Below the pieces are notes generated by a model that ran no database searches, had not been told where the DNA came from, and was given only the letters and a program-made list of their open reading frames with translations. This document shows, piece after piece, positions 44,884 through 54,433 of a stretch of DNA of 64,000 nucleotides. The position numbers and the translations under genes are program-made. The stretch spans positions 1,312 to 65,311 of the forward strand of contig NZ_JAQZSJ010000013.1 of assembly GCF_029360585.1 (NCBI RefSeq), read 5' to 3'. Every line of letters begins with the position of its first letter. Position 1 is the stretch's first letter. The stretch is from Cohnella caldifontis (GTDB taxonomy: Bacteria; Bacillota; Bacilli; Paenibacillales; Paenibacillaceae).

Positions 44884-45915
44884 TCAAACTCCTCCTTGTC
44901 CGGGTGCTTGCGCTTCGATCGCGACCGCATGGGCGATGCACGGAATCGATTCGCCCTGCTGGTAGGACAACGGGCTGAGCAGCGCCCCCGTCGCCACCAC
45001 GAGCATCCGCTTCAGCTCGCCGCGGGCCATCCGTTTCAGCAGATGGCCGTACGCGACCGTCGCCGAACAGGCGCACCCGCTCCCCCCGGCTTGCACGTTC
45101 TGCTTCGCGACGTTGTAGATCATGAGGCCGCAGTCCTGGAATTGCGTCTCTTCCATCGGAACCTCATGCCGTTTAAGCAGCTCCGCCGCGATCGGATGGC
45201 CGACAGAGGCCAAATCCCCCGTGACGATCAAGTCGTAATACCCGGGCGATCTCCCGGTATCCTGCAGATGCCCCTGGATCGTGTCGACGGCGGCGGGAGC
45301 CATGGCCGCGCCCATGTTGAAAGGATCCTTGATGCCCAGGTCGACGATCTTCCCGATCGTCGCCGCGGTGACGACGGGCCCCGTCCCCTCGGACGCGACG
45401 ACGGCGGCTCCCGCGCCGGTCACCGTATATTGCGCGGTCGGCGGCTTTTGCGAGCCGTATTCGGTCGGGTAGCGGAATTGCTTCTCCGCCGTGCAGTTGT
45501 GGCTGCACGTCCCCGCGAGCGCCCGGTCCGCCGCGCCCGATGCCACCAGCAGCGAAGCCAGGGCCAGCGATTCCATGGAGGTCGAGCAGGCGCCGAATAC
45601 CCCGAGATAAGGAACGCCCAGCGTACGGGCGGCGAACGTGTTGCTGATGATCTGGTTCATTAGGTCCCCGCCCACGAAAAACTGGATGTCGCCTTTCTGG
45701 ACGCCCGCGTGCTGCAAGGCGATGTCCGCCGCCTGCTCGAGCAAAGCGCGTTCCGACTTTTCCCAGCTCGGCTGGCCGATCTCGAGGTCCGGATGCACGA
45801 GGTCGAAATCCGCGGCCAGCGGCCCTTCCCCTTCGTCGGGTCCGACCACCGTGCCGGTTCCGAGAATGACCGGAGGCTTCGGAAACACCCAGCTTCTGTC
45901 GCCCTGCCGGATCAT
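44884..45915 (-). CDS. spoVAD: Stage V sporulation protein AD
   Basis: Soluble dipicolinic-acid-binding protein of the SpoVA complex with a thiolase-like fold. The 343-residue protein has [40 protein letters not shown] (thiolase-like Cys) and [11 protein letters not shown]. It binds DPA-Ca during uptake into the forespore. ATG 45915 overlaps or abuts the spoVAC stop. Middle gene of the cluster. Confidence 0.97.
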   Translation of the reverse strand: MIRQGDRSWVFPKPPVILGTGTVVGPDEGEGPLAADFDLVHPDLEIGQPSWEKSERALLEQAADIALQHAGVQKGDIQFFVGGDLMNQIISNTFAARTLGVPYLGVFGACSTSMESLALASLLVASGAADRALAGTCSHNCTAEKQFRYPTEYGSQKPPTAQYTVTGAGAAVVASEGTGPVVTAATIGKIVDLGIKDPFNMGAAMAPAAVDTIQGHLQDTGRSPGYYDLIVTGDLASVGHPIAAELLKRHEVPMEETQFQDCGLMIYNVAKQNVQAGGSGCACSATVAYGHLLKRMARGELKRMLVVATGALLSPLSYQQGESIPCIAHAVAIEAQAPGQGGV

Positions 45916-45916
45916 A

Positions 45917-46420
45917 TCAGCTCCAGACCCCGATCAGCCAATGGATGATGCCGATGACGAAGGCGGCGACGACGCCGAAGACGATCACGGATCCCGCCAG
46001 CTTGAACATGTTGCCGCCCGTGCCGAGCACGAGCCCTTCGCTGCGGTGTTCGATCGCCGCGGAAGCCATCGAGTTCGCGAAGCCGGTCACCGGCACGGCG
46101 GTGCCCGCGCCTGCCCATTGCGCGATTTTGTCGTACACGCCGAGGCAGGTGAGGATGACCGAGACCAGGATCAAGACGGCGACGGTCGGACTGCCCGCCT
46201 GTTTGGCGGTCATGCCGAACGCCGCCATGAAAAATTGCTGGATTCCCTGGCCGATCAAGCAAATCAGCCCTCCCGTCAGGAAAGCCCGCAGCGCATTGGC
46301 CCATACGGATCGGGCCGGCTCGCGCGCTTTGGCGAACGCCTGATACTCTTTCGCGGACATGGACAGCGGCTTGTACGGCTTCGCGCCGGCTCCGCCGCCC
46401 GAAGAGGATTTCACGGCCAT
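45917..46420 (-). CDS. spoVAC: Stage V sporulation protein AC
   Basis: Mechanosensitive channel-like membrane protein releasing DPA at germination. The 167-residue protein has a hydrophilic start and hydrophobic segments ALRAFLTGGLICLIGQGIQQ, TVAVLILVSVILTCLGVYDK and VIVFGVVAAFVIGIIHWL. ATG 46420 is about 10 bp after GGGAGGG. No spoVAA, AB or AF genes are in the window, giving a three-gene cluster. I could not find a convincing sigma-G promoter. Confidence 0.95.
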   Translation of the reverse strand: MAVKSSSGGGAGAKPYKPLSMSAKEYQAFAKAREPARSVWANALRAFLTGGLICLIGQGIQQFFMAAFGMTAKQAGSPTVAVLILVSVILTCLGVYDKIAQWAGAGTAVPVTGFANSMASAAIEHRSEGLVLGTGGNMFKLAGSVIVFGVVAAFVIGIIHWLIGVWS

Positions 46421-46633
46421 GACGATTCGCCCTCCCTTGAACATGGATGTCGCATCGGTTCCCATTCATTATCTGCCGCGGCCGGATAGACTATGTACCG
46501 GAGCGGCCGTCTTCGCCGGTCGAAGAATGTCATTCCGCTCCGAACGAACCTCTGCTATGATGAAAGGGCAGCCGTCAGCCTTGCGCGGGCGGCAATCCGG
46601 CAGCCCGGATCTAACGGGAAGGACAGGAATGGG

Positions 46634-48376
46634 ATGCGGCTGAATTTTTCCAAATACAATACGCTGCGGAATCAAATGCTGATCGGCTACCTGCTGGTCA
46701 TGGTCTTGATTCTGAGCTTCGTCGCGTCGGTGACGTTCGCCTCGGTCTCCGACATGCTCCGCAACAACGCCGAGAAAAATATCCAGCAGACGGCCGTCCA
46801 AGCCAACGGCAGATTGGAAGGCGTGCTGCAGCAGATCAATTCGCTTTCCCTGCAGGTCGCTACGAATATTTATGTCCAAAATCTGCTGTTGGGCGAATTG
46901 AACGGCAAACCGGCCTCCTTCACCGAGAAGCAGAATCTGCCGGCGATCATCAACACGGTCCCGATCTACGCCGACGGCGTGATGTCGGTGGAACTGTTCA
47001 ACCACAACCGGTATCGATTATACCCGCTGGACAATAACCTCCTGGAAGCCGAAGTCCAACCGGACTGGATCCAGCGCACGATCGATGCCAAGGGGGACCT
47101 GGTGTGGTTCGGGATCGATCCGGCCGACCCCAACGCCTTGCTGGCCATCCGGCTCGTCACGATGGTGAACCAAAATTTCGAGACGGGCGGGTATTTGCTC
47201 GTTCGCATCAACCGCGAAGTATTCGAGCTCAGGGACTCCGTGCTGCAAGGGAGCCATGGCATGCTGCTGGCGGACAACGACGGGGAAATCATCACCTCCA
47301 GCGTCCCCGGGCTTACGCCCGATCAAGCGGCCGAGCTCATGCGGTCGCGGGACAAGACGGCCGACATCGGATCCAGAAGGTACATGGTCGTCCGCACGAC
47401 CTCGGAAATCACCGGATGGACGCTGTTGATCCTGACCCCGATCAGCGAAATCACCAACGGCATTTCGGTGCTGCGCAACGTCATCGTGGTATCGGCCGGC
47501 GTCGGCTCGCTGCTGTACGTCATCATTTCCCTGCTGTTATCGACCGTCATCGCCAAGCCCATTTTCAAATTGATCCGTTCGATGCGCAGCACGAGGCTCG
47601 GCGTACTGAAGCAGGTGGACAACCTGTCCTCCACGATCGAAATCCGGGAATTGAACCGAACCTATAACGAAATGGTCGACAATATCAACAATTTGATCCG
47701 GCTCGTGTACGAGAAGGAGATTTTGCAAAGCCGTACGGAATTGAAAGCCCTGCAAGCCCAGATCAACCCGCATTTCCTGTTCAATACGCTGGAGGCGCTC
47801 TACCGCTCCCTGCTCGAGAAGAACGAAGAGGAACTGGCGGAATTCGTCCTCGCCATGTCGGAGCTGTTCCGTTACACGATCACGAATCCGAAGAATGACG
47901 AATGGGTGGCGCTTCGGGAGGAAATGGACCATATCGAACGTTACTTGCGGATCATGAAGACGCGGCTCGGGGATCGGCTGAGGTGGGACATTTCCCTGCC
48001 TCCTTTCTTGTCCGAATATCCCATTCCGAAGCTCATCGTCCAGCCTCTCGTGGAAAATGCCATCACCCATGGCGTGGAACGGCGGATCGGCACCGGCAAC
48101 ATTTCCGTAGCGGTCACTCTTTCGGAAAACGAGGAATACTTGATCATCTCCGTGCAGGACGACGGCAGGGGGATGGACGAAGAGACGCTTTCGAAAATCC
48201 AAAACGCCCTCACGAGCGGAAACGTCCCTTCGGCGAAAGGCTCCGGCATGGGCATCGCGAACGTGGAGCGGAGAATCCAGCTATACTACGATGAACGGGA
48301 TCCGGCCGTGGGGATCGAGATCTCCAGCCGCGAGGGCGAAGGCACCCTCGTGCGAATCCAGCTCCCCTACCATTAG
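46634..48376 (+). CDS. Sensor histidine kinase, YesM family
   Basis: A 580-residue two-segment membrane kinase. Membrane helices are at about 15-37 and 285-310 with an extracytoplasmic sensor between, then HAMP. The His_kinase domain shows ALQAQINPHFLFNTLEALYR (phospho-His) and the ATPase domain VQPLVENAITHGVERRIG (N box) and DDGRGMDEE (G1). ATG 46634 has AAGGACAGGA upstream. It pairs with the AraC-type regulator next and with a sugar-binding lipoprotein, so carbohydrate sensing is likely. Confidence 0.93.
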   Translation: MRLNFSKYNTLRNQMLIGYLLVMVLILSFVASVTFASVSDMLRNNAEKNIQQTAVQANGRLEGVLQQINSLSLQVATNIYVQNLLLGELNGKPASFTEKQNLPAIINTVPIYADGVMSVELFNHNRYRLYPLDNNLLEAEVQPDWIQRTIDAKGDLVWFGIDPADPNALLAIRLVTMVNQNFETGGYLLVRINREVFELRDSVLQGSHGMLLADNDGEIITSSVPGLTPDQAAELMRSRDKTADIGSRRYMVVRTTSEITGWTLLILTPISEITNGISVLRNVIVVSAGVGSLLYVIISLLLSTVIAKPIFKLIRSMRSTRLGVLKQVDNLSSTIEIRELNRTYNEMVDNINNLIRLVYEKEILQSRTELKALQAQINPHFLFNTLEALYRSLLEKNEEELAEFVLAMSELFRYTITNPKNDEWVALREEMDHIERYLRIMKTRLGDRLRWDISLPPFLSEYPIPKLIVQPLVENAITHGVERRIGTGNISVAVTLSENEEYLIISVQDDGRGMDEETLSKIQNALTSGNVPSAKGSGMGIANVERRIQLYYDERDPAVGIEISSREGEGTLVRIQLPYH

Positions 48377-48388
48377 GAGGAACTCGCC

Positions 48389-49180
48389 ATGAATAAGGAT
48401 CGAACGACCACCATTCTCGTTGTCGACGATGAGCCCATGACCCGCGACGGCTTGAAGAAGACGCTCGAGTCCTGGGGAGCGGGACGCTGCACCGTCATTT
48501 CCCTGGATAACGGCCACGCTGCGCTGGAACTGCTGGAACGGGAGCCGGTCGACCTCGTGATCACGGATATCCGCATGCCCGAAATCAGCGGACTCGATCT
48601 GGCGGAAAGGCTGGAAAACCGGCTTGGCGAGCGCATGCCGCCGGTCATCCTGCTGTCGGGGTACTCCGAGTTCGAATACGCGCATCGCGCCATCCGGATC
48701 GGCGTGGTGAATTACCTGCTCAAGCCGATCAGCAACGCCAAGCTGATCGAAGCGGTGGAGAAGGCGCTGATCGCGGCGGAGAAAAAGAGCCGGATCGCCA
48801 GGCTGGAGCGGATCATCGACCCGGTGCTGGAAGAAGCCCGCGTCAACCAAGCCGAGATCGGCGAATCCGTCCGGGAAGCGCTGCGGTTCGTGGACGGAAG
48901 GCTCTCCGAGTCGTTCGGCCTGCAGGATGTGGCGGAGCACGTCCATCTGAACCCGAGCTATTTCAGCGTCTTGTTCAAGGATCAAATGCAGATGACGTTC
49001 AGCGAGTATCTCACCCGCCGGAGGCTGCAGAAAGCCAAAGAGCTGCTGGTCCAGTCCCGTCTCCCCATCGCGGAGATCGCCGAACAGGTCGGGTATAATT
49101 CCGCCAAATACTTCAACAAAATCTTCAAAGAGTACGAGGGGGACACCCCGAGTCAATACCGCGCGAACATGATCGAGTAA
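48389..49180 (+). CDS. Response regulator with AraC-type DNA-binding domain
   Basis: A 263-residue YesN-type regulator. The receiver domain has VVDDEPMTRDG, the phospho-acceptor Asp in LVITDIRMPEISGLDLAERL, and the Lys in NYLLKPIS. The C-terminal AraC HTH has FGLQDVAEHVHLNPSYFSVL and IAEIAEQVGYNSAKYFNKIF. AGGAGG precedes ATG 48389. Starts 13 bp after its kinase. Confidence 0.94.
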   Translation: MNKDRTTTILVVDDEPMTRDGLKKTLESWGAGRCTVISLDNGHAALELLEREPVDLVITDIRMPEISGLDLAERLENRLGERMPPVILLSGYSEFEYAHRAIRIGVVNYLLKPISNAKLIEAVEKALIAAEKKSRIARLERIIDPVLEEARVNQAEIGESVREALRFVDGRLSESFGLQDVAEHVHLNPSYFSVLFKDQMQMTFSEYLTRRRLQKAKELLVQSRLPIAEIAEQVGYNSAKYFNKIFKEYEGDTPSQYRANMIE

Positions 49181-49211
49181 TCGCGGCACTGTCCGAGGGG
49201 GGATTTGAGCC

Positions 49212-50513
49212 ATGAAAATTCGTACTTACGCGGCGCTCCCGATTGCGTTGATCCTGGCATTCGCCGTCGCCGCCTGCGGAGCCGGGAACTCCGGTGTCAC
49301 GCCGCAACCGGCCGAGAAAATCACGCTGCGGATGATGTCGCAATGGAATGAAAGCGGCGCGCCGCAGCAATTCAACCTGGCCAACAAAATCATCGATGAA
49401 TTCCAACGGGCCAATCCGAATATCACGATCGAAAACCAGGTGCTCGAAACGGAGCTGTACAAGAGCAAGCTGAAGGTTCTATCGGCTTCCAATTCCCTTC
49501 CCGATATCGGCTTTACGTGGGCGGCCGGCTTCATGGAACCCTACGTGAAAGCGGACATGTTCGCTCCGCTTAACGACATCGTAGACGGCGAACTGAAAGA
49601 CCAGTTCGTGAAAGGCACGGTCGAGGCATACTCGTACAATGGCAAGGCCTATGCGCTTCCGGTCGAGCTCAACATCGTTCCGGTCTATTACAACAAAGCG
49701 ATTTTCTCGAAATATCATTTGCAGCCGCCGACCGATTTCGAATATTTTATGTCCGCCATCAAAATCCTCAAGTCGAACGGAGTCAAGCCGATTGCTCTGG
49801 GCGGCAAAGAAGGCTGGACCGCATCCTTCTGGTACATGTATCTGGCCGATCGTCTCGGCGGGCCGGATCTGCTCGACCAAGCGGTGGCGAACAACGACTT
49901 CACGGACCCGAATCTGATCGAAGCCGCCCGGATGTCCCAGGAGTTGGTGGACCAGGGCGCATTCAGCAAAGGTTTTATCGGCATGTCCAACGACGAAGCG
50001 AAACCTCTGTTCATGAACGGGCTGGCGGCCATGTATATGGCGGGCACGTGGGAGGTTCCGAACTACACGACGAGCCCGGACACTTCGCAGTCCGTCAAAT
50101 ACAGCATCGGCTATTTCAAATTCCCGACGATCAAAGGCGGCAAAGGCGATATCAACGATTGGGTAGGCGGACCGGGCGTCGCCCTCTTCGTCGCCAACCA
50201 CTCCAAACACGTCCGAGAAGCCAAGAAGTTCGTCACGTACTTCACGAAACGTTGGGGCGAAGCTTCCGTCACCGAAGCCGGCATCGTGCCCGCCACGAAA
50301 GTGGATACGAGCAAAATCCAACTCCCCCAGATGTACATCGACCTGCTGAACGAGCTGGCTTCGGCCAAGAAGGTCACGAATTACCTGGACGTCCAGATGA
50401 AGCCGGTCGCCGCCGAAGGCCACCGCAACCTCGTGCAGGCGCTGTTCGGCAAGCAGATCACGCCGGAGGAATTCGTTGCCCAGCAGGATAAGCTTCTGAA
50501 GGACGGCAGGTAA
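49212..50513 (+). CDS. Extracellular sugar-binding lipoprotein
   Basis: A 433-residue ABC solute-binding protein (family 1, MalE/YesO-like). The signal peptide ends at lipobox VAACG. MSQWNESGAPQQFNLANKII, YALPVELNIVPVYYNK, and AAMYMAGTWEVPNY are typical. It lies 31 bp after the response regulator, but no permease genes follow, since sigK is next. It may serve a transporter encoded elsewhere or act as sensor partner for the kinase (inference). Confidence 0.92.
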   Translation: MKIRTYAALPIALILAFAVAACGAGNSGVTPQPAEKITLRMMSQWNESGAPQQFNLANKIIDEFQRANPNITIENQVLETELYKSKLKVLSASNSLPDIGFTWAAGFMEPYVKADMFAPLNDIVDGELKDQFVKGTVEAYSYNGKAYALPVELNIVPVYYNKAIFSKYHLQPPTDFEYFMSAIKILKSNGVKPIALGGKEGWTASFWYMYLADRLGGPDLLDQAVANNDFTDPNLIEAARMSQELVDQGAFSKGFIGMSNDEAKPLFMNGLAAMYMAGTWEVPNYTTSPDTSQSVKYSIGYFKFPTIKGGKGDINDWVGGPGVALFVANHSKHVREAKKFVTYFTKRWGEASVTEAGIVPATKVDTSKIQLPQMYIDLLNELASAKKVTNYLDVQMKPVAAEGHRNLVQALFGKQITPEEFVAQQDKLLKDGR

Positions 50514-50550
50514 ACTTCCCCGATTTGAGTCGTCCCAACGGAATGAAACT

Positions 50551-50580
50551 GGCACGCATGGGCATTTACCCTCATACAAT
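50551..50580 (+). promoter_or_regulatory. Candidate sigma-E promoter of sigK
   Basis: CATACAAT at 50573-50580 matches the sigma-E -10 (CATACAMT) exactly. The -35 (GGCACGCAT region) is weak. It is 50 bp before the sigK start, and sigK is known to be sigma-E dependent. Confidence 0.5.
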
Positions 50581-50630
50581 GGTAATGTTCTGTTCGCAAC
50601 ATCGACCTACACAGCGGAGGTGGCTTGCGC

Positions 50631-51332
50631 GTGCCCGGTTTCATCGCTTCGATTGCGCTGTTCCTGAAACAGCTCTCGCTCCTGGTCTCCTACGTCAAAA
50701 ACAACGCCTTCCCCCAGCCCCTGACGGATGAAGAAGAAGCCCTGCACCTGCAGCGGATGGGCGAAGGGGATCCGCACTCCCGCAACCTGCTGATCGAGCA
50801 CAACCTGCGGCTCGTCGCCCACATCGTCAAGAAGTTCGACAACACCGGGGAAGATTTGGAGGATCTGATCTCCATCGGCACGATCGGCCTGATCAAAGCG
50901 ATCGAGAGCTTCCAGGTCGGCAAAGGCACGAAGCTCGCGACGTTCGCCGCCCGTTGCATCGAGAACGAGATCCTGATGCACCTCCGTTCCCTGAAGAAGA
51001 CGCGGAAAGACGTCTCGCTGCACGACCCGATCGGCACGGACAAGGAAGGCAACGAAATCACGCTGCAGGACATCCTCGGCACCGAGACCGACGAAGTCGT
51101 GGACAAAGTGCAGCTGAAAATCGAGAAGAGCAAAATCTACCGGAATTTAGATATCCTGGATGAACGGGAGCAAGAAGTCATTCGGGGACGCTTCGGCCTC
51201 GACGGCGGCGGGGACGAACGCACCCAGCGCGAGATCGCGCGGGAGCTCGGCATTTCGCGCTCGTACGTGTCGCGCATCGAGAAGCGGGCGCTGATGAAGC
51301 TGTACCATGAGTTTTATAAGGCGAAGAAGTGA
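50631..51332 (+). CDS. sigK: Sporulation sigma factor SigK (pro-sigma-K), uninterrupted
   Basis: Late mother-cell sigma factor, 233 residues. The N-terminal pro-sequence ([19 protein letters not shown]) is hydrophobic and ends before [11 protein letters not shown], where SpoIVFB cuts. Region 2 has [37 protein letters not shown] and [20 protein letters not shown]. Region 4 has [18 protein letters not shown] and [23 protein letters not shown] 50631 is 9 bp after GGAGGT. The gene is continuous; no skin-type insertion is present at the AACGAGAT codons (50964-50971). Confidence 0.97.
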   Translation: MPGFIASIALFLKQLSLLVSYVKNNAFPQPLTDEEEALHLQRMGEGDPHSRNLLIEHNLRLVAHIVKKFDNTGEDLEDLISIGTIGLIKAIESFQVGKGTKLATFAARCIENEILMHLRSLKKTRKDVSLHDPIGTDKEGNEITLQDILGTETDEVVDKVQLKIEKSKIYRNLDILDEREQEVIRGRFGLDGGGDERTQREIARELGISRSYVSRIEKRALMKLYHEFYKAKK

Positions 51333-51348
51333 TAGGCTTCTAGAGATG

Positions 51349-51390
51349 CGCAATCCCGCCGTGCGGTAGCGTGGCGGGATTGCGTGTTTT
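51349..51390 (+). terminator. sigK terminator
   Basis: CGCAATCCCGCC and GGCGGGATTGCG form a perfect 12-bp stem with a 12-nt loop, then TGTTTTC. Confidence 0.9.
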
Positions 51391-51577
51391 CGGTTGGTGC
51401 ACATTATTTGTGCCTATTTTCTGTTCGGTATATTCAACCAAGTGCGGTATCAATTTCTGTACGATACATAAACTTGCTGTGTTTCGCCTCCAATACAATC
51501 TCTCCCTTCGCATGAAAGTTATCAATAACAATTAAGTGGTCGATTAAGTAAGCGCAAGAAGTAAATCTTGAATCTTT

Positions 51578-51668
51578 ATGGCCCGGATGTTAGTGAGCAA
51601 AGACACGAAGACCGCGACGTTTGCGGTGCGCTGTATCAAAAACGAGATTTTAATCAGGGGTGATTAAA
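51578..51668 (+). pseudogene. Degenerate sigK fragment over the skin crossover codons
   Basis: From 51593 to 51655 the DNA matches sigK 50916-50978 at 46 of 63 positions by my count. It reads VSKDTKTATFAVRCIKNEIL, against [20 protein letters not shown] in sigK, and then stops. The shared core AACGAGAT (51641-51648) corresponds to the Asn-Glu codons where the B. subtilis skin element recombines. Upstream of 51593 no sigK similarity is seen. I read it as an attachment-site relic or a remnant of a second sigK copy. Confidence 0.7.
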
Positions 51669-51703
51669 AACAAAGGAACCGCACCGAATGGGCTGGTTCC
51701 TTT
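51648..51703 (-). terminator. Two hairpins after the ABC-3C ATPase gene
   Basis: AAAGGAACC (51672-51680) pairs with GGTTCCTTT (51695-51703); on the minus strand it is followed by GTTTTTAATC. Next to it, TTTTAATCA GGGG TGATTAAAA (51648-51669) is a perfect palindrome. Together they would end the minus-strand operon. Confidence 0.8.
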
Positions 51704-51721
51704 AATTTAACTAACATCTCC

Positions 51722-53572
51722 TTAGCTTTTCAAAAGTTTGTCATGCTTAAACAAAGTCAAAATTACATTGTCCTCATTGTAAAGCTGACTCTCCTTAATA
51801 CTTCCCGTTAGGAATACTTGACCTGTTTCTGTCTGTTCAACTAATTCAAGAAATCTACTGTATTTATCATGATCTAAATCTTTATCCTTTGGAGAATCAA
51901 ATAAAACGAATCCTAGATGATTTATGTCAACAATATCCTTAACTTGAAACAACGAATTAATGTATGTTAATCGTGTGGCCACTTTTAAGCTTGCCGATGA
52001 AATATTTTTTACTTCAGTTTCACTTATTACAGGTGAGTATTCTGAATCAATTGAAGCACTTAGATTTTCTCCAAAAATGTAATCTAGTTGATTTGAAAAT
52101 AAATCTATCCATTCATCTAGCTTTTCACTGTCTGTAAACTTAATTGTTTTCTCTAAATCGTCTAATACTTCCCTAGCTTCAGCAATCTTACTTTCAATTT
52201 CATTTTTTTCAGTTCTTAATTTATTTCGATGTTCTAAATATTTTAAATACGACTCTAATTGTTGTTCTTCCTTCGTCAAAACTGCTAAACGAACTTTTAT
52301 AGATTCAATTAAATCCTCCACAGGATTTTGGATTTCTTTTTGTTTTTTCAAAAAATCAAATCTATATTTCGCTAATTTACTTTCAATATTCTTCATTTGA
52401 TTCTCGTAATCTTTAATCTGATCAAAGATTTCTTTCCGTAAATTACTTGCTTCGTAAAATGACTCTTCTAACATTCTTTTGTATTGCGAAACCTTTTCTA
52501 TATCATTTGCTCCAATAGGGTTTTTGCAAAATGAACATTCATTTTCATTAAGATTGTGGGTGTGTGAATCAATAATGTTTAGACAGACAGGGCACCTTTC
52601 AACAGGAATATGAGTGATTACTTGTCTAGCTACAATCATTTTTTTTAATTTTTTTATTTCTAGTTGTAGAGTATTTGACATATTTGTCACATCGTCGCGT
52701 TCAAGAGTTAAATCCCTTATTTTGTTGCGAAGTTCAAGGATTTCTTCTTTGAACTTTATCATTTCATTGTCAACTATTTTGATATTTAATTTTTCGAGTG
52801 AGGAAAGATATTTAGCATTTTCAATTGACAGCTTTTCCTTCTCTTCATAAATCTTTTGTAATTTTCCCTTGATTTTGTTAGTGTCTCTTATCTTTTGTAA
52901 CTCAGAATGTTCATCCGCATTTACCTCTTCAAGCATATCTAGCTTAGCATTAACGTTTGAACGTTCCTTAAGTAGGGATTGTAGCTTAAACCTCGCTTTT
53001 TGTACTTCATTATTATCTTTTCCTAGAATTGCCTCGATAATGGCTTTTTTTATCAGTTCTTGATTATTAATATAGCTCTTCTTTACTCCGCCGAGGTCAG
53101 CGATAATTTTAAACGCCGGTGTATCTTGGTCAGCAGTTATCGCTCTTAATAAGAAGTAGTATCTCATGCTGGCTTTGTTATTATTTCCATAAATAATTTC
53201 TTGCTTTTCAAAGCCTTCATTTTCAAGCAAAAAATCAGAAAACTCATCTAATTCCATGATCTGGACTTCTTCTTCTAGAAGCATTCTATCTTGATTCATC
53301 GGAACAATAATTATCGTTTCTGAAAATGGCAGTTTTCTTATTATTCGATATATATTTCCATTTTTTAGTTCAACATCAAGTTCTACATTTGTAGTTAAAT
53401 TGTGTTTTGAGATTTCGTCAATAAAGTTCTCAATATTAGTACCCAACGCATACAGAATTAATTTTATTAATGTTGTCTTTCCTGTGTTATTTTCACCCAA
53501 TATATAATTTATTTTACCAAAGGTAATAGATAAACCAAGAGTTCCTTTTACCGTTAATTTCTCAATGAACAT
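51722..53572 (-). CDS. ABC-3C system ATPase (Rad50/SMC-like)
   Basis: A 616-residue ATPase. Walker A is INYILGENNTGKTTLIKLIL near residue 20. Long coiled coils occupy about 190-480, with a zinc-hook-like pair (ERCPVCLN and CSFCKNP) near residues 325 and 350. The C-terminal half has an altered signature (ISSASLKVATRLTYINSLFQ) and Walker B FVLFDSPKDKD. This layout fits the ATPases of ABC-three-component conflict systems described by Aravind and colleagues. Base composition is far more AT-rich than the backbone, indicating transfer. Its start overlaps the preceding gene by 11 bp. Exact subfamily is inferred. Confidence 0.8.
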   Translation of the reverse strand: MFIEKLTVKGTLGLSITFGKINYILGENNTGKTTLIKLILYALGTNIENFIDEISKHNLTTNVELDVELKNGNIYRIIRKLPFSETIIIVPMNQDRMLLEEEVQIMELDEFSDFLLENEGFEKQEIIYGNNNKASMRYYFLLRAITADQDTPAFKIIADLGGVKKSYINNQELIKKAIIEAILGKDNNEVQKARFKLQSLLKERSNVNAKLDMLEEVNADEHSELQKIRDTNKIKGKLQKIYEEKEKLSIENAKYLSSLEKLNIKIVDNEMIKFKEEILELRNKIRDLTLERDDVTNMSNTLQLEIKKLKKMIVARQVITHIPVERCPVCLNIIDSHTHNLNENECSFCKNPIGANDIEKVSQYKRMLEESFYEASNLRKEIFDQIKDYENQMKNIESKLAKYRFDFLKKQKEIQNPVEDLIESIKVRLAVLTKEEQQLESYLKYLEHRNKLRTEKNEIESKIAEAREVLDDLEKTIKFTDSEKLDEWIDLFSNQLDYIFGENLSASIDSEYSPVISETEVKNISSASLKVATRLTYINSLFQVKDIVDINHLGFVLFDSPKDKDLDHDKYSRFLELVEQTETGQVFLTGSIKESQLYNEDNVILTLFKHDKLLKS

Positions 53573-53897
53573 CAGTCATTGCCTCCTTGAACTGTTTCAG
53601 AACATGGAGACCTTCATTAGTAATTAATATCTGAGAATTAAATTCTGATTCATTCTCTATCTTGATCAATCGTCTACTTGTCAGAATCACAATGGCTGTG
53701 TCTAAAGAATTTATTGCTTCATTAGAACGTCTGCCTATAAGATTGTGAACCAATGAAATTCGATTATATTTCAAACCAAAAGTTTGTCTGGATGACAGTC
53801 TTTCCAATAGTTGAATTGAGCAAAGAAAAGGATCTAACTCAACATCTTCATCAAAAAACCAATCTTTTGGACGATCTATAAACATTAATACATTCAT
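53562..53897 (-). CDS. ABC-3C middle component (small winged-helix-like protein)
   Basis: A 111-residue protein between the ATPase and the GRDKI protein. FDEDVELDPFLCSIQLLERL, GLKYNRISLVHNLIGRRSNE and LKIENES-type segments suggest a small helical/winged-helix fold (LLERLSS, SNEAINSLD, ILITNEGLHVLKQF). Size, position and overlaps (ATGA with the upstream gene, 11 bp with the ATPase) are those of a middle component in ABC-3C operons. Assignment rests on context plus general resemblance. Confidence 0.6.
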   Translation of the reverse strand: MNVLMFIDRPKDWFFDEDVELDPFLCSIQLLERLSSRQTFGLKYNRISLVHNLIGRRSNEAINSLDTAIVILTSRRLIKIENESEFNSQILITNEGLHVLKQFKEAMTDVH

Positions 53898-54433
53898 GAC
53901 GCATCATCAACCTTCCATCTTAATGCGCAGTTTGATGTTGCAATATAAAGGAGACCCTCTAGAAAGGCCTCATCAATATTTAAAATATCTTCAAATCGAC
54001 TAATAATCCTTGGGAATTCTCTAAATATATCTTCACTTTTGTACTTTAAAAGTTCCCCATCTTCTAGGGGCATTACAACCTTCGAAACCGCCGTCAAAAG
54101 ATTCTCATACACATCTGATAAAATTTGTTTTCCATGTTCGGACTTTTTCAAGTCAAAAATAATACTAAGTGCATTCAACTTTGCAGAAATTGCTCTAAGG
54201 CGCATTTGACTGTTCATCTTTCCGGCGATCAATTTTTTGAGTAAAGTAGAATTGTCTTGATCCTTATCCAAGTCAAATGTAGGTTCTTTTCGTATAGGCT
54301 TAGTTGCTTTAGATTCGTACTCTTGATATACGATTTGTTTATCGATTTTGTCTCTGCCAATTAGATCACGACCGACTTTATTGTGGGATTGCTCTATATT
54401 ACCTGCCAATCTTATCACGTCCCACAAAGTCAC
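53894..54433 (-). CDS. ABC-3C third component (GRDKI-motif helical protein), likely 3' part of a split gene
   Basis: A frame of 179 codons. After 11 residues of doubtful sense it reads NIEQSHNKVGRDLIGRDKID, a GD/GRDKI motif common in conflict-system effectors, followed by a helical domain with no family I can name. GTG at 54433 has no usable ribosome binding site, and its first codons are the shifted reading of the upstream frame. A +1 shift at AGG-TAA (54404-54399) would join it to the membrane peptide encoded upstream. I consider the listed start provisional. Confidence 0.6.
   Translation of the reverse strand: MTLWDVIRLAGNIEQSHNKVGRDLIGRDKIDKQIVYQEYESKATKPIRKEPTFDLDKDQDNSTLLKKLIAGKMNSQMRLRAISAKLNALSIIFDLKKSEHGKQILSDVYENLLTAVSKVVMPLEDGELLKYKSEDIFREFPRIISRFEDILNIDEAFLEGLLYIATSNCALRWKVDDAS

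Noticed and set aside
44882-44892. GAGTTTGACC near the spoVAE start as a third copy of the 21-bp palindrome
   Set aside because: Only one half-site is present, and it is simply the ribosome binding site region of spoVAE.
50631-51332. A skin-type insertion inside sigK
   Set aside because: The reading frame is continuous through the crossover codons.
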